From: Bradyrhizobium sp. BTAi1
Lineage (GTDB): Bacteria > Pseudomonadota > Alphaproteobacteria > Rhizobiales > Xanthobacteraceae
Assembly: GCF_000015165.1 (NCBI RefSeq)
Contig: NC_009485.1
Coordinates: forward strand, 6,901,501-6,965,500
Direction of reading: 5' to 3'
Length of the DNA stretch: 64,000 nt
Made by a program: the position numbers and the translations under genes. Shown piece by piece: positions 54,464 to 63,372 of this stretch; positions within the stretch are counted from its first letter, which is position 1, and every line of letters starts with the position of its first letter. The notes beneath the pieces are model-generated. The model worked only from the letters and a program-made list of their open reading frames with translations, had not been told where the DNA came from and made no database searches.

Positions 54464-56011
54464 CTATCGTGTCGCGATGAAGCACATGCCGAAGCGCGTC
54501 GCGGGCCCGGTCTGGCAGGACAGGTTCGAGGCGCAAGTCCAGGTCGAGAAGCTCTTGTCATTCTCTGCAGGATCGGTGCGGCCCGCATAGCAATGCGCGC
54601 CCCAGCCGTCATTGTAGACGGTGCCGGCCAGCTCGTCGCTGCCGCGCAGCTGCGGACGGCTGGCGAAACCGCGCGAGAAGTCCGGCGTGCGGCCTTCGGC
54701 AAGAGCGGTGAGGATATCGCGGCGGCGCACCTGATCGCCGAAGAAGTGCGGCGAGCCCGGCACCACAACAGTGTTGGACGGCTTCTCCGCCATCCAGTCG
54801 ACGCCAGGGAAATGGAAGCCGCCGATACCGCGCGTCTGATGACAGCCGCCGCAGCTCGAATCGTTGAGGCGGCGCTCGAAGCCCGCGACCGTCTGGATGT
54901 TCTGCAGCCTCACCCCCTGCGCGGCCGCTTGTTCGAGCGCGCCGACCACGTCGGCCTGGGTGAACAGCGGAGCAGGACCGCTGGAATCTCCCTGCACCAG
55001 GCCATAAGCGGGCAACAAATCGGAATTGACGAAGCCGACCGGCGTGGGCGCCACGGCGACCTTGGCCAGGAACTTGTCCGGGATCACCGCCGTGCCACGG
55101 TCGAGCTCGCCAAGATGCACGGGATCGAGCAGCCACGCCTTGAACTCGCGCGCGAGCGCGGCATCCGCCAGCAGCCGGTCGCGGTCGACCTGGTCCTCCA
55201 GCACCGCCTCCTCGAAGGTGCCGCTGGCAGACTGATAGTCGAACACCTTCATCATGTAGTCGGTGCGGAAATCGCGAACGTCGGATTTCGGCGCATGGGC
55301 GATCTGCAAATTGGTCTCGATGCGGTGGATGTTCTCCGGCCTGATCAGCGCCAGCGGCCCGTCGGGCGCAACAAGTCTTGCGGCCAGCTCGGGCCCTGTC
55401 AGCTGCAGGTCCGAGGTCGCCAGCCAGCGCTTGGCGATGTCGGCGCAGCTCGGCGCGTTGCTCCGGGCCTGCTCGTCGCTCCGCGCCTTGAGCACGATGT
55501 TCAGCGTCATCGGCAGCCGCGGCGACGCCAACTCGCCGCCTTTTGCTTCCGGGGGTGTCGTCCGCGTCAGCCTGTAGAGCAGCCGCACCTCGCCGCAATG
55601 GTCGGGATCGACGAAGGCGCGATCCATCCGGTTGACGACGCCGGCCAGCACAAAACGGGTATCGGGCGCATCCAGCACGGCGCGGTCGAACAGCTGGAAT
55701 GCATAGGAGGTGCCGACCCCGATGCTCTCGTTCGGCAGCGTCGTCCTGTGCTTCTCGACATAGCGGTCGAACTCGGCATCGAGCGCCTTGCGGATAGGCT
55801 GCATCGCCGGCAGCGCAAACAGCGTTGCGCTGGTCAGGGTCGCATCGCTGCCGGTTGCGAGCATCCGGCCGAGGCCGAACGGGCCCTTGTCGAGCTCACG
55901 CAGCGCGAACGGCTCGAGGATGGCGGTGCCGCGCTCGAGCGGCGCAGCCTCGTCGGCATGAGCAAGCGAGTTGCAACACAGCAGGGCCAAGCCAATCAGC
56001 AACGGTCGCAA
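54464..56011 (-). CDS. Secreted CxxCH-containing hypothetical protein
   Basis: A 515-residue protein. The start is a TTG at 56011 with GAGGAGG seven bases upstream, which makes the first residues a clean signal peptide (RPLLIGLALLCCNSLAHA); the longer open frame has no signal at its start. The C-terminal part has SSCGGCHQTRG at about 385-395, a c-type haem-binding CxxCH, plus several other Cys. No further haem motif or obvious axial Met is seen. Similar large uncharacterised CxxCH proteins occur in Bradyrhizobium. It may be a periplasmic electron-transfer protein or enzyme; otherwise unknown. Confidence 0.75.
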   Translation of the reverse strand: MRPLLIGLALLCCNSLAHADEAAPLERGTAILEPFALRELDKGPFGLGRMLATGSDATLTSATLFALPAMQPIRKALDAEFDRYVEKHRTTLPNESIGVGTSYAFQLFDRAVLDAPDTRFVLAGVVNRMDRAFVDPDHCGEVRLLYRLTRTTPPEAKGGELASPRLPMTLNIVLKARSDEQARSNAPSCADIAKRWLATSDLQLTGPELAARLVAPDGPLALIRPENIHRIETNLQIAHAPKSDVRDFRTDYMMKVFDYQSASGTFEEAVLEDQVDRDRLLADAALAREFKAWLLDPVHLGELDRGTAVIPDKFLAKVAVAPTPVGFVNSDLLPAYGLVQGDSSGPAPLFTQADVVGALEQAAAQGVRLQNIQTVAGFERRLNDSSCGGCHQTRGIGGFHFPGVDWMAEKPSNTVVVPGSPHFFGDQVRRRDILTALAEGRTPDFSRGFASRPQLRGSDELAGTVYNDGWGAHCYAGRTDPAENDKSFSTWTCASNLSCQTGPATRFGMCFIATR

Positions 56012-56206
56012 GATGCGCCTCCTCGTTCGAACCGAGCGCACGAACCGGGCCAGAGGCCCCGCCGCGCGCCGGCTTGCTACGAAACGAAGATAGCCGAAAG
56101 GCGGCGGCAACGCGCTAATATGCGGCACGGCGCCTCACGTCGCGGTGAGGCGCCTCGCAATATTCGCTTCACGCAACAGACATGGTCGATCAGTGGATGT
56201 GGTCGA

Positions 56207-57916
56207 TCAGCGCGAAACGACAAGTCCCTTGGTGGTGACGACCACCCAGCGGCCGTCCTGCTTTCGGATCGCATCCACTTTGCCGAGACCCGGCACGGGA
56301 TCGCCCGCATAGACCTCGTACAGACCGCCGCGGCCCTCGATCAACGCGCCGCCACGACCGACATCGCGCAGGACCCAGCCATCGAGCACGCGCAGCTTGG
56401 CGGTGTCGGCGCGGTTGGCCTCGGCCCTCGGTGCCTCGGCGCGCGCGGCCTCGGCCCGGCTCGTGTCCGCTCTCGGCGCCTCGGCCCGGTTCGCCTCCTG
56501 GCGGCTCGCCACTCCGGCAGGCGGCGCGGCAGCATTGATGGCCCCGACGGCCTGCTGCCCCGGCGCCGTATTGTCGCGGGCTGCCGGCTGCGCGGTCGCC
56601 GACGCCTGCGCCGCGCGCAGCCGTTCGACGGCGTCGCTCAGCCGCTGCAGCTCGCTCGGCTTGCCCGTCGACTTGGTCGACAGCTCGCCCAGCACTTTCT
56701 CGAGCCGGTCCAGGCGCTCGGCGGATTTGTTCAGTTCGACGAGACTGGTCTGGTTGGTCTGCTCCAGGCTGGCCTTGAGCGCGGCGACATCATTATCGAT
56801 CCGCGACACGGTGGCTGCGAGCGTCGGATCCGACGTGGCGCCCGCCGTGTCCCCCACGGTCGCCGCGTTGGGGGGGCTGATCAGGGTTGCAGTCACCAGG
56901 CCACCGGCCACGCCGCCGACCACCATCGCCAGCAGCACTGTCGCGGCAACGGCCGGCAGGCGGAGCCTGCCAGCGGGGGCGAGCGGAGCGGATGCTGGCT
57001 TTCCCGATTGCGACAGGATCGCGATAGCAGGCGCCTCGGCCGTCGTCGGCGCTTTGGAGCTCGCATTGAATTTGAACGGCTCGGCCTTGAACTTCGACGC
57101 CAAGTTCGATTTGGCCCAGGCCGTCGCTTTGTCGAACACCGCGCCAGCCTTGGTGCTGGTTGGCTCCGCCTTCGCGTCACGCGGACCATTCGGGCGCTGC
57201 GCCGCCGTGTCAGGCTTCGCCACAGGCTCGGACTTCGTCTCGACCTTGGCTGCAGCCTCCACCTTGGCCTCCGCCTTGACGGAAACATCGGGCTTTGCAA
57301 ACGGCTCGGTCTTGGCGGTCACCACTGGCGTGACGGAGCCGTCCGGCTTTGCGCCAGCTGCAGCCTTGACTTGGGTCTCAGCCTTCACTTGAGCCTCAGG
57401 CTTCGGCGCGGCGGCTGCCATCGATCCGATCTTCGGGGCGTTTGCCGCGAGCATGGACAGCTTGGGTGTCTCAACCTTGAGCAGCTCACCCGTGGCGGCG
57501 CTGGTCTTGAGAGGCTCCGATTTGACAGGCTCGGTCCTGATCAGGTCAAGGATGGTCGCGGGTGACTTGGGAGCGCTCGCGTTGACGGGCGTCGGAGCGG
57601 CATCGACCTTGACCGGCTCCAGCCTCGGCTTGTCGGATTTGACCAGATCCAGTCGCTTCGGCTCCGTCTTGCCAATTTCGGTCTTCAGCGACTCGGCTTT
57701 GATGGCCTCGGCCTTGACCTCGACTGCCGGGTGATCGGCGCCGGGGGCCTCGTGATCGGGCGCGATCATCGGCTGTGCGGCCGGAGCGATCGCCGGCACG
57801 GCGATATCGACAACATCGGGGGACGCCGAGGTCTTCAGCGCCGGCTCAGCTCCGGCGACGCCAAGAGAGGCAATGCCAAGGCTGGTCTGTTCGGCCGTTT
57901 GCTCGCTCACGTTCAA
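56207..57916 (-). CDS. Membrane protein with Lys/Glu/Ala repeats and a C-terminal domain
   Basis: A 569-residue protein of unknown function. The first 320 residues are disordered and rich in Ala, Pro, Lys and Glu, with many VKxE, KTEP and VKSEP-like units (for example VKAEAIKAESLKTE). One membrane segment follows (LPAVAATVLLAMVVGGVAGG), then a coiled-coil region (LNKSAERLDRLEKVLGELS), tandem RAEAPRAD/RAEA units, and a final globular domain of about 60 residues, LRVLDGWVLRDVGRGGALIE onward. The end domain resembles small beta-rich pilus or secretion-assembly modules. Topology would place the tail domain in the periplasm. The ribosome site GGAGACTTGAACG precedes the ATG. Confidence 0.7.
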   Translation of the reverse strand: MNVSEQTAEQTSLGIASLGVAGAEPALKTSASPDVVDIAVPAIAPAAQPMIAPDHEAPGADHPAVEVKAEAIKAESLKTEIGKTEPKRLDLVKSDKPRLEPVKVDAAPTPVNASAPKSPATILDLIRTEPVKSEPLKTSAATGELLKVETPKLSMLAANAPKIGSMAAAAPKPEAQVKAETQVKAAAGAKPDGSVTPVVTAKTEPFAKPDVSVKAEAKVEAAAKVETKSEPVAKPDTAAQRPNGPRDAKAEPTSTKAGAVFDKATAWAKSNLASKFKAEPFKFNASSKAPTTAEAPAIAILSQSGKPASAPLAPAGRLRLPAVAATVLLAMVVGGVAGGLVTATLISPPNAATVGDTAGATSDPTLAATVSRIDNDVAALKASLEQTNQTSLVELNKSAERLDRLEKVLGELSTKSTGKPSELQRLSDAVERLRAAQASATAQPAARDNTAPGQQAVGAINAAAPPAGVASRQEANRAEAPRADTSRAEAARAEAPRAEANRADTAKLRVLDGWVLRDVGRGGALIEGRGGLYEVYAGDPVPGLGKVDAIRKQDGRWVVVTTKGLVVSR

Positions 57917-59041
57917 GTCTCCAGATGACGTTCAGCCCTTGGTAACCATTGTTAGCGTTTGATTGATTGCCAAAATCTTACTTTTCCTGGGCTTACGTGA
58001 GTTTTAGGAATTCATCCGGGGCGGATTTGCGCCGATAAAGTGGAGCAGATGTGGCAAGCGGTGCTTGAATATTCATCGTTAACGGCCGCGCCCGCAGGAC
58101 ACGCGTCCACGACATCCACGATGGGCCGAGCACCATAGCCTCTCGCGGCCGCCAGGCCCAGGCACTGCCGTCGTCACCGCCTCCATGTGTTCGGAGGGCG
58201 CAGGGAAGACCGAGTGCCGACAGGCACCCGCGGCCCCGTGTGAACAAAAATCACGGGGAAGGAACCACAGGCACAGCCGGAACGACCGGCCTTCCCTGCG
58301 CGATGATTAGCGGCTGCTTCGTAGTCTCCCCGGTGCGCCGGGCTTTCTGGTCTCCGTTGACTGCGCAGCACATCAGCGCCGAGGCAAGCGTGGCATCGGG
58401 GCATCGGGATGCAAGGCCCCTCCGACTTGACGTCCGCACCGGACTCGCTCGTCGGCCCGCTCGCGCAGAACCCCAAGTCCGCGACGTCCACCGCTCCCCG
58501 CTGCTACGCCTCGTGACGTTCGGCCGAAACGCCCTCTTCATTGCAGGCGGGATAGCCGGGATCATCGTAGTGATTTGCCCGACACAACAAGCCGCCAAGC
58601 ATGCAACAAACAGGCTCGAGGAGCAGTTTGTGCAGAGCGTGCATGCGGGAATTGCTCGTCGGGCTGGGAGACTACGAAAAGAGAGGATGGCCTATGCACC
58701 GCGTCGTGCATGAGAAAGTTCGTCGTAGCTACGAGGCAGGCGCGGCCTCCTTGTGGACAGCTCCCACCGTGAGCATCTCGCCGAAATCTTCGTGAGAGAG
58801 AGACGGATAGTACGACGGCCTGCGGCACCGTCTCCTTAGCGGCGCGGCCCGCAAGCTGCTCGCTGGCATGGACCGCCTCGCGCCGAATTACAACGAGCGT
58901 CCGAGGCGTTTCGCCGAGCACGTCATCATCGGGAAACCTCCGCGCCACTTGCCCAGCTCACCTTCTTACAGGTCTGGCGACGCACGCCTTGCTCCGGCGG
59001 CCAATTATTAGACGTTGGCGGACGTCGAAACCTGACGTAGC
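57917..59041. other. Gene-poor stretch containing a multi-hairpin element
   Basis: About 1.1 kb. Short frames exist but none has a ribosome site; one at 58240-58713 resembles conceptual translations I have seen from repeated intergenic DNA in Bradyrhizobium, so I treat it as not coding. The structured part at 58198-58301 is listed on its own. Nothing else is identified; the promoter of the FkbM gene should lie at its right end. Confidence 0.4.
58198..58301. ncRNA. Cloverleaf-like multi-hairpin element, candidate structured RNA or repeat
   Basis: An 11-bp perfect closing stem, GCGCAGGGAAG (58198-58208) with CTTCCCTGCGC (58291-58301), encloses three hairpins: GTGCC-GACA-GGCAC (58214-58227), CCCCGTG...CACGGGG (58234-58258, 11-base loop) and GCCGG-AACGA-CCGGC (58276-58290). 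The pairings are seen directly. Together they predict a four-way junction in RNA of either strand or in DNA. I believe closely similar sequence recurs between Bradyrhizobium genes, so it may be a dispersed element, but I cannot verify that here. It is not a tRNA. Confidence 0.55.
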
Positions 59042-59812
59042 TTGGCGCGATATTTCAGGCAGTGGCTTCCCGTGAAACGCACAGATTTCTACAGATCGGC
59101 CGTCGAAAGCCTTGGCATTTTCCCAACGATCAACTTCGTCATCCAGAAGCGACGACGTTCGGATCTCCTGCGTTTGACGTCCAAACACCTGGACCACGCA
59201 GTCATCGCGCGACGCGGAACGAGCGACCTGGGCGTCTTCAACCAGATCCTTATCGAGCGCGAATATAGATGCCTGGACGATCTGCGAAATCCTGACGTGA
59301 TCCTCGACCTGGGCGCCAATGCAGGCTACTCGTCAGCCTATTTTTTGTCGAGATTTCCAAGCTGCACATTGATCGCGGTCGAACCCGACCCGGGCAATTT
59401 CGCCTTGCTCCAGCGCAACGTTCAGCCTTATGGCGACAGATGCAAGACCCTGCAGGCCGCCATCTGGCCGCGCAAGGAACGGCTGTCTTTCGATCGCCGG
59501 ACGATGATGCAGGGAGCGGAGTGGGGACGACGCATCGAAGCCAACGACGACTCCGTGCCTGTCGCAGCGGTGACCATGCCGGAGCTGATCGCGCTCGCCG
59601 GGCAACAGCGCATCTCGCTGCTCAAGATCGATATCGAAGGCTCAGAGAGCGCGCTGTTCAGCTCGGCGTGTGACGAATGGATCGATCATGTCGACAACAT
59701 CGTCATCGAGCTCCACGGAGACCACGCGGAACGCACATTTCACGCGGCCATCGAACGACGGGGCTTTGCACTCTCGCACTGCGGCGAATTGACCGTGTGC
59801 CGCAGCGGTTGA
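59042..59812 (+). CDS. FkbM family methyltransferase
   Basis: A SAM-dependent O-methyltransferase of up to 256 residues. The SAM motif is VILDLGANAGYSSAYFL, followed by LIAVEPDPGNFALLQRNVQP and, later, LLKIDIEGSESALFSSA, all typical of FkbM. The start is unsure: a TTG at 59042 and a GTG at 59072 are both in frame and neither has a good ribosome site. Relatives often act on surface glycans or glycolipids. No glycan genes are adjacent, so the target is unknown. The flanking DNA is gene-poor. Confidence 0.82.
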   Translation: MARYFRQWLPVKRTDFYRSAVESLGIFPTINFVIQKRRRSDLLRLTSKHLDHAVIARRGTSDLGVFNQILIEREYRCLDDLRNPDVILDLGANAGYSSAYFLSRFPSCTLIAVEPDPGNFALLQRNVQPYGDRCKTLQAAIWPRKERLSFDRRTMMQGAEWGRRIEANDDSVPVAAVTMPELIALAGQQRISLLKIDIEGSESALFSSACDEWIDHVDNIVIELHGDHAERTFHAAIERRGFALSHCGELTVCRSG

Positions 59813-60083
59813 GTCAACGATTGCGCTGCAGGATCAGGCCGGGCGCGAGGACTCGATCTGGCATAGATTTTTGTTTCCCGACGACTACGTTCCAGCGGTG
59901 CAAGTGCAGCGATCTGCTAATCCGACAGACATCTTGTCACATTCACTGAGTTCGATCGAACTCGCCGAAAGCGTTGACCCGCGCAATCCCCGCCTCGCCA
60001 TTCGCTCAATCATGTCTCGCCCGGTGGATGCCGTGACTCCTCCGTCACGGCACCCGCCGAACGGCGGACACGACCAGGCGCGA

Positions 60084-60728
60084 TCAGCCCGCGCATTCCG
60101 CAGCGTGCTGCGCGGCCATCTCGACATCGGCGGCGGTTACGCGCTGAAACGCGGCGCGCGCGGTGATGCGTTCCGCGTAGCGGACGAGGACGTCGTTCCG
60201 CGGCACGACGCCGAACATCATGGTCCAGTTCAGCGCGATTCCCCAGAGGATGTCGGCGGCGGTCATGCGATCGCCGAGCAGATACGGCCCGGCGGCGAGC
60301 TGCTTTTCCAGCGCGCCGAGCATTGTATCGTAGTCGGCGTAAGGCGACTGCGTCACCGGCGCGGGATCGCGCTTCATGAAATGATCGATCACCGCGGGCT
60401 CGAACGACGAGCCATAATAGGCGATCCAGCGCAGATAGGGCCCGCGCCTGATATCGTCGAGCGCCGGAGTCAGCCCGGCCTGCGGGAAGAGATCGGCGAG
60501 GTAGATGAAGATCGCGACCTGCTCGGTCACGATCTGGCCGCGGTGGCCGATTGTCGGCACCTTGCCGAGCGGATTGATGGCGAGAAATTCCGGCTTGCGC
60601 TGCTCGCCCGCCTTCATGTTGAGAACGCGCAGATCGTAGGGCGCGCCGAGCTCCTCGAGCAGGACACGGGCGCCGGCGGCGCGGGTCTGCGGTGAATAAT
60701 ACAGCGTGATCTTGTCGTCGGCGGACAT
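60084..60728 (-). CDS. Glutathione S-transferase family protein
   Basis: A 214-residue GST. The N-terminal thioredoxin-like domain begins MSADDKITLYYSPQTRAAG, with GKVPTIGHRGQIVTEQVAIF (cis-Pro and the glutathione-binding region) at about 55-75. The helical C-terminal domain contains LGDRMTAADILWGIAL with the N-capping and Asp residues of GSTs. I start at the ATG at 60728, which follows GGGAGGAGACC; the frame is open upstream to 60785. It is divergent from a YafY-type regulator with a dyad operator in between, which suggests control by that regulator. Confidence 0.9.
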   Translation of the reverse strand: MSADDKITLYYSPQTRAAGARVLLEELGAPYDLRVLNMKAGEQRKPEFLAINPLGKVPTIGHRGQIVTEQVAIFIYLADLFPQAGLTPALDDIRRGPYLRWIAYYGSSFEPAVIDHFMKRDPAPVTQSPYADYDTMLGALEKQLAAGPYLLGDRMTAADILWGIALNWTMMFGVVPRNDVLVRYAERITARAAFQRVTAADVEMAAQHAAECAG

Positions 60729-60779
60729 GATGGTCTCCTCCCTGATCGTTGCGACGGGGAGCTTGTCGCACAGGATACC

Positions 60780-60794
60780 TGACAATCCATGTCA
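60780..60794. promoter_or_regulatory. TGACA-N5-TGTCA dyad in the GST/YafY gap
   Basis: TGACA-ATCCA-TGTCA is a perfect 5-bp dyad placed in the 84-base gap between the two divergent starts, 18 bases before the regulator ATG and 51 before the GST ATG. It is the only clear dyad in the gap and is the best candidate for the regulator's own site. Confidence 0.55.
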
Positions 60795-60812
60795 CGTATG
60801 GTTTGATGGCCT

Positions 60813-61796
60813 ATGCGCGCCAGCCGTCTGCTCTCGATCCTCACGACCTTGCAGGCCAAGGGCCAGGTCACCGCGCCCGCGCTCGCGGAGGCCTGCGAGG
60901 TGTCGGTGCGCACGATCTATCGCGACATCGACGCGCTCGCCGCCGCCGGCATCCCGGTCTATGCCGAGCGCGGCGCCGAAGGCGGGTTCCGCCTGCTCGA
61001 CGGCTACCGCGTGCGGCTGAACGGGCTGTCGGCAGCCGAGACCGATGCGCTGTTCATGGCCGGGCTGCCCGGCCCCGCCGCAGCACTCGGCCTGGACAGC
61101 GCGATGAACGCAGCGCAGACCAAGCTGGTCGCGGCGCTGCCGCAGAACCTGCGAGCCAATGCCGGACGGATGCAGGCGCGCTTCCATCTCGACGCGCCCG
61201 GCTGGTTCGGCGAGGCCGAGGAGCCGCCACATCTGCGCGCGATTGCCGACGCGCTGCTCGCCGACCACCTGATCGACATCCGCTATCAGAGCTGGCGCGC
61301 CGAAAAGCGCCGCCGCGTTGCGCCGCTCGGCCTCGTGCTCAAGGGCGGCAGCTGGTATCTCGCCGGCCAAGTGGAGCGCAGCGTGCGCACCTATCGGGTC
61401 GCGCGCATTCTCGATTGCACCGTGACGGACGAGACATTCACGCGGCCGGCGGAATTCGATCTCGCCGCTTATTGGCGCGCTGCGACCGAGCGGCTGGAAG
61501 CGGAACTGCATCCGAAGCAGGCTACGGTGCGGCTGTCACCGCTCGGCGTGAAACTGCTGGAGGTGTGGAGCCAGCCCTATGTGCGCGCGCGCACGCGGCT
61601 CGCCGACGGCACCGATGCCGAGGGCTGGCGCATCGCGATCATTCCCACAGGGACGACGCTGTGGCACGCCGCCGGCGAATTGCTGCGCTTTGGTGCCGAG
61701 GCGGAAGTGCTCGATCCGCCCGAGCTCCGCGCCAAGATGGCCGAGCTGGCGCAGGCCATGGCAAACCGTTACGCCGGCTCTGCGACGACGGTATAA
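60813..61796 (+). CDS. YafY-type HTH-WYL transcriptional regulator
   Basis: A 327-residue regulator with an N-terminal winged helix (residues about 1-60, TAPALAEACEVSVRTIYRDI), a bridging region, and a WYL domain around 145-230 (KRRRVAPLGLVLKGGSWYLA with the WYL motif read as WYLAG). WYL domains bind ligands, perhaps nucleic acids or cyclic nucleotides. It is divergent from the GST gene and probably controls it. The ATG lies 18 bases after the dyad; no strong ribosome site is seen. Confidence 0.9.
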   Translation: MRASRLLSILTTLQAKGQVTAPALAEACEVSVRTIYRDIDALAAAGIPVYAERGAEGGFRLLDGYRVRLNGLSAAETDALFMAGLPGPAAALGLDSAMNAAQTKLVAALPQNLRANAGRMQARFHLDAPGWFGEAEEPPHLRAIADALLADHLIDIRYQSWRAEKRRRVAPLGLVLKGGSWYLAGQVERSVRTYRVARILDCTVTDETFTRPAEFDLAAYWRAATERLEAELHPKQATVRLSPLGVKLLEVWSQPYVRARTRLADGTDAEGWRIAIIPTGTTLWHAAGELLRFGAEAEVLDPPELRAKMAELAQAMANRYAGSATTV

Positions 61797-61819
61797 ATTT
61801 TAGACCACCGCCTTCCCCA

Positions 61820-61893
61820 CGTCTTTGCGAGCGCAGCGAAGCAATCCAGGACCCAGCAAGGACTCTGGATTGCTTCCTGCGCTCACAATGACG
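61820..61893. repeat. Second copy of the GAAGCAATCCAG intergenic palindrome
   Basis: Arms GAAGCAATCCAG (61838-61849) and CTGGATTGCTTC (61865-61876) match the inner arms of the repeat at 38345-38425; the outer ends CGTCTTTGCGAGCGCAGC and GCGCTCACAATGACG are less perfect. It lies between the YafY gene and the TPM gene. Confidence 0.85.
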
Positions 61894-61952
61894 GGGCGAG
61901 AGCGGTGCCCGCTCAGGTCCAGCCCCAGTGAGCGCGACCGGTAGAATCGGGG

Positions 61953-62450
61953 CTACAGCACGACCGGCGCGTCGGGCAGCTCGTTCAGATCGCCGGCGTG
62001 CGGTGGATAGTGCTTCGCCAGCTCGGCGGACACGGCGGCGATGCCCTGCATCACGCCCTGCTCGAAGCGTCCCTGCCTGAACTCCGCTTCCATCGCCCGG
62101 CAGATCGTCTCCCAGCGCGCGGCGCCGACCTTTGCGTGGATGCCGCGGTCGGCGATGATCTCGACATCGCGGTCGGCGAGCAGGAGGTAGATCAGGACGC
62201 CATTGTTGTGCGCGGTGTCCCAGATGCGCAGATGCGAGAACAGGTCGAGCGCGCGCTCGCGCGGCGGCTGGTTGCGCCACAGCGGCCGGCCGTCGAGCGC
62301 GCCTTCAACGACGAAACGCAGTTGGCCGGCATGGCTGCGCTCGCCATCCTGGATCGCCTGCTCGATGCGCGCCAGCACGTCCGACGTGAAGATGCGCTTG
62401 AGCTGCCAATGATGCTGCAGGAGATGCCGGCCGATCCGTGTGATGCTCAT
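61953..62450 (-). CDS. TPM domain protein, short form
   Basis: A 165-residue protein with a TPM domain: GQLRFVVEGALDGRPLWRNQ and AHNNGVLIYLLLADRDVEII, where a conserved DRDVEI acidic stretch is expected. There is no signal peptide, so it is cytoplasmic or peripheral. The family binds Ca or acts as a phosphatase in plants (TLP18.3); bacterial roles are unclear. It begins ten bases after the TPM2 stop and is last in the lemA-TPM2-TPM1 order on the minus strand. Confidence 0.85.
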   Translation of the reverse strand: MSITRIGRHLLQHHWQLKRIFTSDVLARIEQAIQDGERSHAGQLRFVVEGALDGRPLWRNQPPRERALDLFSHLRIWDTAHNNGVLIYLLLADRDVEIIADRGIHAKVGAARWETICRAMEAEFRQGRFEQGVMQGIAAVSAELAKHYPPHAGDLNELPDAPVVL

Positions 62451-62460
62451 TGCGTCCGCC

Positions 62461-63357
62461 TCACCAGCTGCCCGAGGCGCCGCCGCCGCCGAAACTGCCG
62501 CCGCCGCCGGAGAAGCTGCCGCTGTCGCTGGAGCTGCCGCTGCTCCAGCCCCCCGACGAGCCGCTCGTCCAGCCGCCGCGACGGGGGCTGCCCGGCGTAT
62601 TCATCCCGGCAAAACTGTCGGCAATGAAGGCGATGACGAAGCCGGCAATGGCCGACAGCGCCGCCAGCCCGGCCGATCCCACCAGCAGCCAGGCGATCAC
62701 GCCCATGGCGCCGCCGGTCGCAAGCGATCCGATCAGGCGGCCAAGCAGGGTCCGCAGGATGCCGCCGATCACCAGCGCGCCGAACAGCGCCACCGGCGCG
62801 AACGATGTGAGGGAGTCGAAGTCGAGATCCGTGCCATGCGACGCCTGCGGCTGCGGCACCGGCAAGGTCTCGCCATTGATCACGCCGATGATGCGATCGA
62901 CGCCGGCGTCAATGCCGCCCGCGAAATCGCCCTGGCGGAATTTCGGCGTGATCACCTCGTCGATGATGCGTCGCGCGGTGACGTCGGTCAGGCTGCCCTC
63001 AAGACCGTAGCCGACCTCGATGCGCAGCTTGCGGTCGGTCTTGGCGATCACCAGCAGCGCGCCGTCATCGACCTTCTTGCGGCCGATCTTCCAGGTCTCG
63101 GCGACGCGGATCGAGAACTGCTCGATCGTCTCCGGCTGCGTCGTCGGCACGATCAGCACCGCGACCTGGCTGCCCTTGCGCGTCTCCAGATCCTTCAGCT
63201 TCTGCGTCAGGCCCGCGATGTCCGACGACGACAGCGTGCCGGTCTGGTCGACGACGCGGCCGGTCAGCTGCGGCACCGCGACGTCGGCCAGCACCATCGT
63301 CGCGAGGCAGACCAGCAGCGTCGCCAGCAGCGCCTTGACGGCCGACAATGCGCGCAA
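62461..63357 (-). CDS. Secreted TPM domain protein, YgcG-like
   Basis: A 298-residue protein with a signal peptide (VKALLATLLVCLATMVLADV), a TPM domain (about 30-150, VVDQTGTLSSSDIAGLTQKL and LVIAKTDRKLRIEVGYGLEG), two membrane segments (around 185-260) and a Gly/Ser-rich tail ending GGSFGGGGASGSW. This is the usual YgcG layout beside lemA. The pair is thought to work at the inner membrane. It starts 15 bases after the lemA stop. Confidence 0.88.
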   Translation of the reverse strand: MRALSAVKALLATLLVCLATMVLADVAVPQLTGRVVDQTGTLSSSDIAGLTQKLKDLETRKGSQVAVLIVPTTQPETIEQFSIRVAETWKIGRKKVDDGALLVIAKTDRKLRIEVGYGLEGSLTDVTARRIIDEVITPKFRQGDFAGGIDAGVDRIIGVINGETLPVPQPQASHGTDLDFDSLTSFAPVALFGALVIGGILRTLLGRLIGSLATGGAMGVIAWLLVGSAGLAALSAIAGFVIAFIADSFAGMNTPGSPRRGGWTSGSSGGWSSGSSSDSGSFSGGGGSFGGGGASGSW

Positions 63358-63372
63358 GAGGAAGCGCTCCCG

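Noticed and set aside
54593..57565. A 990-residue open frame on the plus strand
   Set aside because: It is antisense to two genes that have signal or membrane segments and ribosome sites.
58240..58713. A 157-residue frame in the gene-poor stretch
   Set aside because: It starts inside the multi-hairpin element, has no ribosome site, and looks like translation of repeated DNA.
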